Part shown: piece by piece, positions 60,974 to 64,000 of the stretch
How the letters are laid out: each line of letters starts with the position of its first letter
Position numbering within the stretch: position 1 is the first letter of the stretch
Source of the DNA: Paenibacillus bovis
GTDB taxonomy: Bacteria > Bacillota > Bacilli > Paenibacillales > Paenibacillaceae
Assembly: GCF_001421015.2 (NCBI RefSeq)
Contig: NZ_CP013023.1
Location: 5,115,001 to 5,179,000, forward strand
DNA length: 64,000 bases
Reading direction: 5' to 3'
Notes under the pieces: model-generated
Told to the model about the DNA's origin: nothing
The model's input: the letters and a program-made list of their open reading frames with translations, nothing else
The model's database searches: none
Made by a program: the position numbers and the translations under genes

Positions 60974-61873
60974 TTAGCCTTTAACCGAACCGGCAGCCAG
61001 TCCTTCCACAATCCGGTTGCTCAGCAGCAAAAATGCGATCAGAATAGGCAAAATGCTGATCATCAGTGTAGCACCGATCGCTCCCCAGTCGGTCAAATAT
61101 TGCCCAACAAAATTGTTGACGCCTACAGTCAGCGTTTTCCAGCGGTCCGAGCTGATAAATGTATTTACAAATACAAATTCGTTCCAGTTATAAATCATAT
61201 TAATAATAGCAGTAGTCGCAAGCACCGGCGTAGTCAGCGGTAATACAATCCGGAAAAAGATCCGGTGTACCGAGCAGCCATCCATTACACCGGCTTCCTC
61301 TATTTCACGCGGAATCGCCTGATAGAACCCCAGCAAAATCATTATCGTAACCGGTAAATTAAAAGCCGTGTACGATAAAATAACCGACAGCGGATTATTG
61401 ATCAGATGCACATGCTTGAAAAAGTTGAACAGAGGTATCAATGTAGAGTGCAGCGGAATCATCAAGCCCACAATAAACAATCCCAGCACGAACTTGCTCA
61501 GCTTCCAGTTCATTCTCGTAATCGCAAAAGTTACAAAGCTGGCCAGGATGATTGTCAGCAGAACGGCAACAACCGTATACCAGACACTGTTAAAAAAATA
61601 AAGATTGATATGTCCCTGACTCCATACTTTCGGATAATTCGCCCACTGCGGCTGCTGTGGTAAGGCAAACGGGGACATACCGAATACTTCCTGATTCGTT
61701 TTCAACGAGAATAAAAACAGCCAGAATAGCGGATAAATCTGGATCACAGCCAGTATCCCCAGAATCAGATAAAGTACGCCAAAACCGAGGCGACTTCCCA
61801 AGGATGCTTTGACCCGGGTGTCCGCAACAGTATCAGACCTTTTATGTGCGGCAAACTCATTCATTATGTTCAT
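60974..61873 (-). CDS. Carbohydrate ABC transporter permease (MalG type)
   Basis: A 299-residue inner-membrane permease with six hydrophobic segments; the first lies at about residues 33-55. The EAA loop contacting the ATPase is EEAGVMDGCSVHRIFFRIVLPL. It ends in the typical VEGLAAGSVKG. It is translated after the partner permease with an 8-base gap. The substrate is unknown but likely an oligosaccharide; a shared ATPase (MsmX-like) encoded elsewhere is expected. Confidence 0.93.
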   Translation of the reverse strand: MNIMNEFAAHKRSDTVADTRVKASLGSRLGFGVLYLILGILAVIQIYPLFWLFLFSLKTNQEVFGMSPFALPQQPQWANYPKVWSQGHINLYFFNSVWYTVVAVLLTIILASFVTFAITRMNWKLSKFVLGLFIVGLMIPLHSTLIPLFNFFKHVHLINNPLSVILSYTAFNLPVTIMILLGFYQAIPREIEEAGVMDGCSVHRIFFRIVLPLTTPVLATTAIINMIYNWNEFVFVNTFISSDRWKTLTVGVNNFVGQYLTDWGAIGATLMISILPILIAFLLLSNRIVEGLAAGSVKG

Positions 61874-61881
61874 CCACTCCC

Positions 61882-62760
61882 TCAGTATTGGACATCTTCA
61901 CCTGATGTTGTCAGTTTCCGGATCAGCCAGGTCATGAGCAGACAGATCAGCAGCAACGCAAAGCCAATAGCACTGCCATAGCCAAAATTGTATTTGCTAA
62001 AAGCTTCTCCGTACATATAGGAAGCCATGACTTCACTCGCATGATTGGGACCACCGCCCGTCATCACAAAAATCAGGTCAAAATATTTCAGGGAACCAAC
62101 AAGCGCCAGTATAATCGTCACCTTGAATACCGGAGCAATCAGCGGCAGCTTGATGCGACTGGCTACCTGCCAGGGGGTGGCTCCATCAATCGTTGCTGCT
62201 TCGATCACTTCTTCCGGTACATTTTTGAGAGCGGCATAATAGATAATGATATAAAATCCGGCATACTGCCATACAATCGGTACAAAAATAGCAAACAGTA
62301 CAATATTCGGATCGGATAACCAGAGCGGTGGATTTTGCACCCCCATGCTGGTCAGCAGATGATTGATCATACCATTGGAGGGATCGTAGATTTTGGACCA
62401 TAGCTGGGCTATCGCTACCGATGACAGCAGCATGGGAATCAGATAGATTTTGCGGAACAGATTGGCTCCCTTGATCCGGCTGGCCAAAACCATGGATACA
62501 GCCAGGTAGATCAGCAGGCTGAGCGTGGAGCAGATTCCCAGCAGTACGGAATGATACGTACTTTTCCAGAACATCGAATCATGGATCAGCTTGTTGTAAT
62601 TATCAAGACCAATAAACTTCATCGGGGCAAAGCCTTTCCAATCCATCATGCCATAATATCCGGTAAGCACCAGGGGGATATAAATGATAATCAGAATCAG
62701 CAGCAGCGCCGGCAGTACATACAGCGCGATTGCGCTTTTGTTGGACATGACTGCTTTCAT
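61882..62760 (-). CDS. Carbohydrate ABC transporter permease (MalF type)
   Basis: A 292-residue permease. The EAA loop is EAATIDGATPWQVASRIKLPL, and six membrane segments are predicted. The start at 62760 is chosen because AAAAGGAGG is seven bases upstream; two earlier ATGs lie at or before that site. It partners with the downstream MalG-type permease. It is preceded by a gap containing a small stem-loop after the solute-binding-protein gene, a layout that often lowers permease expression relative to the binder. Confidence 0.93.
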   Translation of the reverse strand: MKAVMSNKSAIALYVLPALLLILIIIYIPLVLTGYYGMMDWKGFAPMKFIGLDNYNKLIHDSMFWKSTYHSVLLGICSTLSLLIYLAVSMVLASRIKGANLFRKIYLIPMLLSSVAIAQLWSKIYDPSNGMINHLLTSMGVQNPPLWLSDPNIVLFAIFVPIVWQYAGFYIIIYYAALKNVPEEVIEAATIDGATPWQVASRIKLPLIAPVFKVTIILALVGSLKYFDLIFVMTGGGPNHASEVMASYMYGEAFSKYNFGYGSAIGFALLLICLLMTWLIRKLTTSGEDVQY

Positions 62761-62783
62761 TCTCATTCCTCCTTTTGACAAAA

Positions 62784-62807
62784 GGAAGAGCACCGAAATG
62801 CTCCTCC
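62784..62807 (-). other. Stem-loop between the binding-protein and permease genes
   Basis: GGAAGAGCA (62784-62792) pairs with TGCTCCTCC (62799-62807), with one mismatch, and the minus strand continues TTTTG. A partial attenuator or 3'-stabilising stem is likely. Confidence 0.5.
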
Positions 62808-62939
62808 ATGTACAAATGACAAAACACAACTTACAGACACATCCGGCTGTTACAGCTTCTAATCCCTTTCAACGAAAGCATACAGATCGGATAGAGGCCA
62901 TCCGTTCAGGCACTGTGCAATCTCTATCCCAAAATGATG

Positions 62940-64000
62940 TTAATTGCTTTCTTCCGCTAGGGCAGCGGCTGTCTGCTGAACAAACTGCTGTGGTGTAATT
63001 TGCTTGCCAAACAGGGCAGCGATCAGATCATGGTGCAGCTCGGCCACATTAGGGCTGGCCTGGGTATCAAAGTAGGTCGTTACATTGGAAGCACTGCTCA
63101 GGTCTTTGAGAATCTCTACATACATTGGGTCCAGCTTTTTGCCGGCAGTGTCCACTTTGGTTGCAGGAATAACACCTGCATCGGTCACTGATTTATTTCC
63201 CCATTCTTTTACCAGAAAAGCAGCAAAGTCTTTGGCTTGTTCTTTGACTTCGGAATTTTCTGCAACGAATAGCCCTACACCGGGTCCACCGACATAACTG
63301 TTAATATCTGTTCCTTTCCCACCTTCATACAGAGGGAATTTGAAATAACCGATTTTATCCTTGAAAGCCTGTGGTACATCCGGGCTGGTCGTGTAATTAG
63401 GCAGCTCCCAGGTAGCTGTCAAAAACATGGCTGCTTGCTCGTTCATAAAGTATCCTTTGGCCTCATCGTTGGATAGACCACTATTTCCTTTTTCAAATGT
63501 ATTCATATCGACCAGGTTCTGTACTTCTGTAGCGGCCTGGACAATCGCCGGATCGTCAAAGCTGCGCTTACCCTGGATAACGTCTGTCAGGATCGTTGGC
63601 CCGCCAATTCGATCCACCAGATACATAAACCAGAACGATCCCGGCCAGCCTTCCTTGTTGCCGACTGCAGCTGGAATCACTTTATTGTCATTTAGCGTTT
63701 TGACGATATTTTTGAATTCACTGTACGTTTTGGGCACCTGCAGATTATACTTTTTGAATAATTCCTTATTGTAGAAAATATAAGAAATATTCAATTCCAG
63801 CGGCATACCATAGGTTTTGCCATCGATCGCATAAGATTCTTTGACACCCGGAATAAAAGTATCTTTCAAATTGGCATCAATAACATCATCCAGCGGCGTG
63901 AATAGCTGTCCTTCTACATAGGGTTTGAGAAATCCATCCGACCAGGTCATGCCTACATCAGGCAGTTCATTGGAAGAAGCCAGTACTTTCAGCTTCTCAC
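62940..64000 (-). CDS. Extracellular solute-binding protein, family 1 (5' end beyond window)
   Basis: The C-terminal ~353 residues of a sugar-binding lipoprotein-type component. The frame stays open to the window edge, so the signal peptide and lipobox lie outside. Residues visible include EKLKVLASSNELPDVG then MTWSDGF, IDGKTYGMPLELN, IFYNKELFKKYNL and FLTATWELPNY, the usual family 1 binder pattern. The stop at 62940 is followed by the two permeases, giving a complete importer except for its ATPase. The sugar cannot be deduced. Confidence 0.93.
   Translation of the reverse strand, partial: EKLKVLASSNELPDVGMTWSDGFLKPYVEGQLFTPLDDVIDANLKDTFIPGVKESYAIDGKTYGMPLELNISYIFYNKELFKKYNLQVPKTYSEFKNIVKTLNDNKVIPAAVGNKEGWPGSFWFMYLVDRIGGPTILTDVIQGKRSFDDPAIVQAATEVQNLVDMNTFEKGNSGLSNDEAKGYFMNEQAAMFLTATWELPNYTTSPDVPQAFKDKIGYFKFPLYEGGKGTDINSYVGGPGVGLFVAENSEVKEQAKDFAAFLVKEWGNKSVTDAGVIPATKVDTAGKKLDPMYVEILKDLSSASNVTTYFDTQASPNVAELHHDLIAALFGKQITPQQFVQQTAAALAEESN

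Overview
The window is a chromosomal housekeeping region of a low-to-moderate GC, endospore-forming Bacillota. Gene order follows the Bacillus subtilis ctsR-to-rpsI segment almost gene for gene, and the details (cysteine-free SalA-type Mrp, sat-cysH next to rpsI, T-box-controlled cysE and serS) fit Paenibacillaceae, most likely Paenibacillus. That genus assignment is inference; no 16S gene is present. No tRNA, rRNA, CRISPR array, prophage or insertion sequence was recognised.

Layout, read along the minus strand from high to low coordinates. (1) 62940-64000 and 60974-62760: a sugar ABC importer, with a solute-binding protein (cut by the window edge) and two permeases but no ATPase. (2) 59189-60805: the only plus-strand gene, a seryl-tRNA synthetase behind a T-box. 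(3) 57745-59087: an unknown protein and a metallophosphoesterase. (4) 52829-57672: ctsR-mcsA-mcsB-clpC, the protein-arginine-kinase/Clp stress operon, with a CtsR operator at its promoter. (5) 48235-52619: radA, disA, pssA and the PIN/TRAM protein YacL. (6) 40117-48070: ispD-ispF-gltX, a Cys T-box, cysE-cysS-mrnC-rlmB-rae1, then sigH. (7) 27900-39944: secE-nusG-rplK-rplA, rplJ-rplL, an RsmC-like methyltransferase, rpoB-rpoC. (8) 22909-27746: the str operon (L7Ae-family protein, rpsL, rpsG, fusA, tuf). (9) 7324-22747: the S10-spc-alpha superoperon from rpsJ to rplQ, including secY, adk, map, infA and rpmJ. (10) 5301-7174: truA, rplM, rpsI. (11) 166-4741: cysH-sat (sulfate assimilation), mrp/salA, a SpoIIM-family membrane protein and a small unknown protein.

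Most of the window makes ribosomes, RNA polymerase and translation factors. Interleaved are export (secY, secE), tRNA charging (gltX, cysS, serS), cysteine supply (cysH, sat, cysE), isoprenoid precursors (ispD, ispF), c-di-AMP signalling (disA), proteolysis (clpC) and the sporulation switch (sigH). Regulation is readable in several places: L10 and L1 autoregulatory leaders, two T-boxes, a CtsR box, a long rpoB leader with an attenuator-like hairpin, and a row of consensus sigma-A promoters.

I did not find a convincing new multi-gene system. The items most worth a second look are a decayed rpmG (L33) relic in front of secE, a cluster of DnaA-box-like sites between rpsI and cysH, the divergent T-box serS, the long hairpin between rpoB and rpoC, and the structured rpoB leader.
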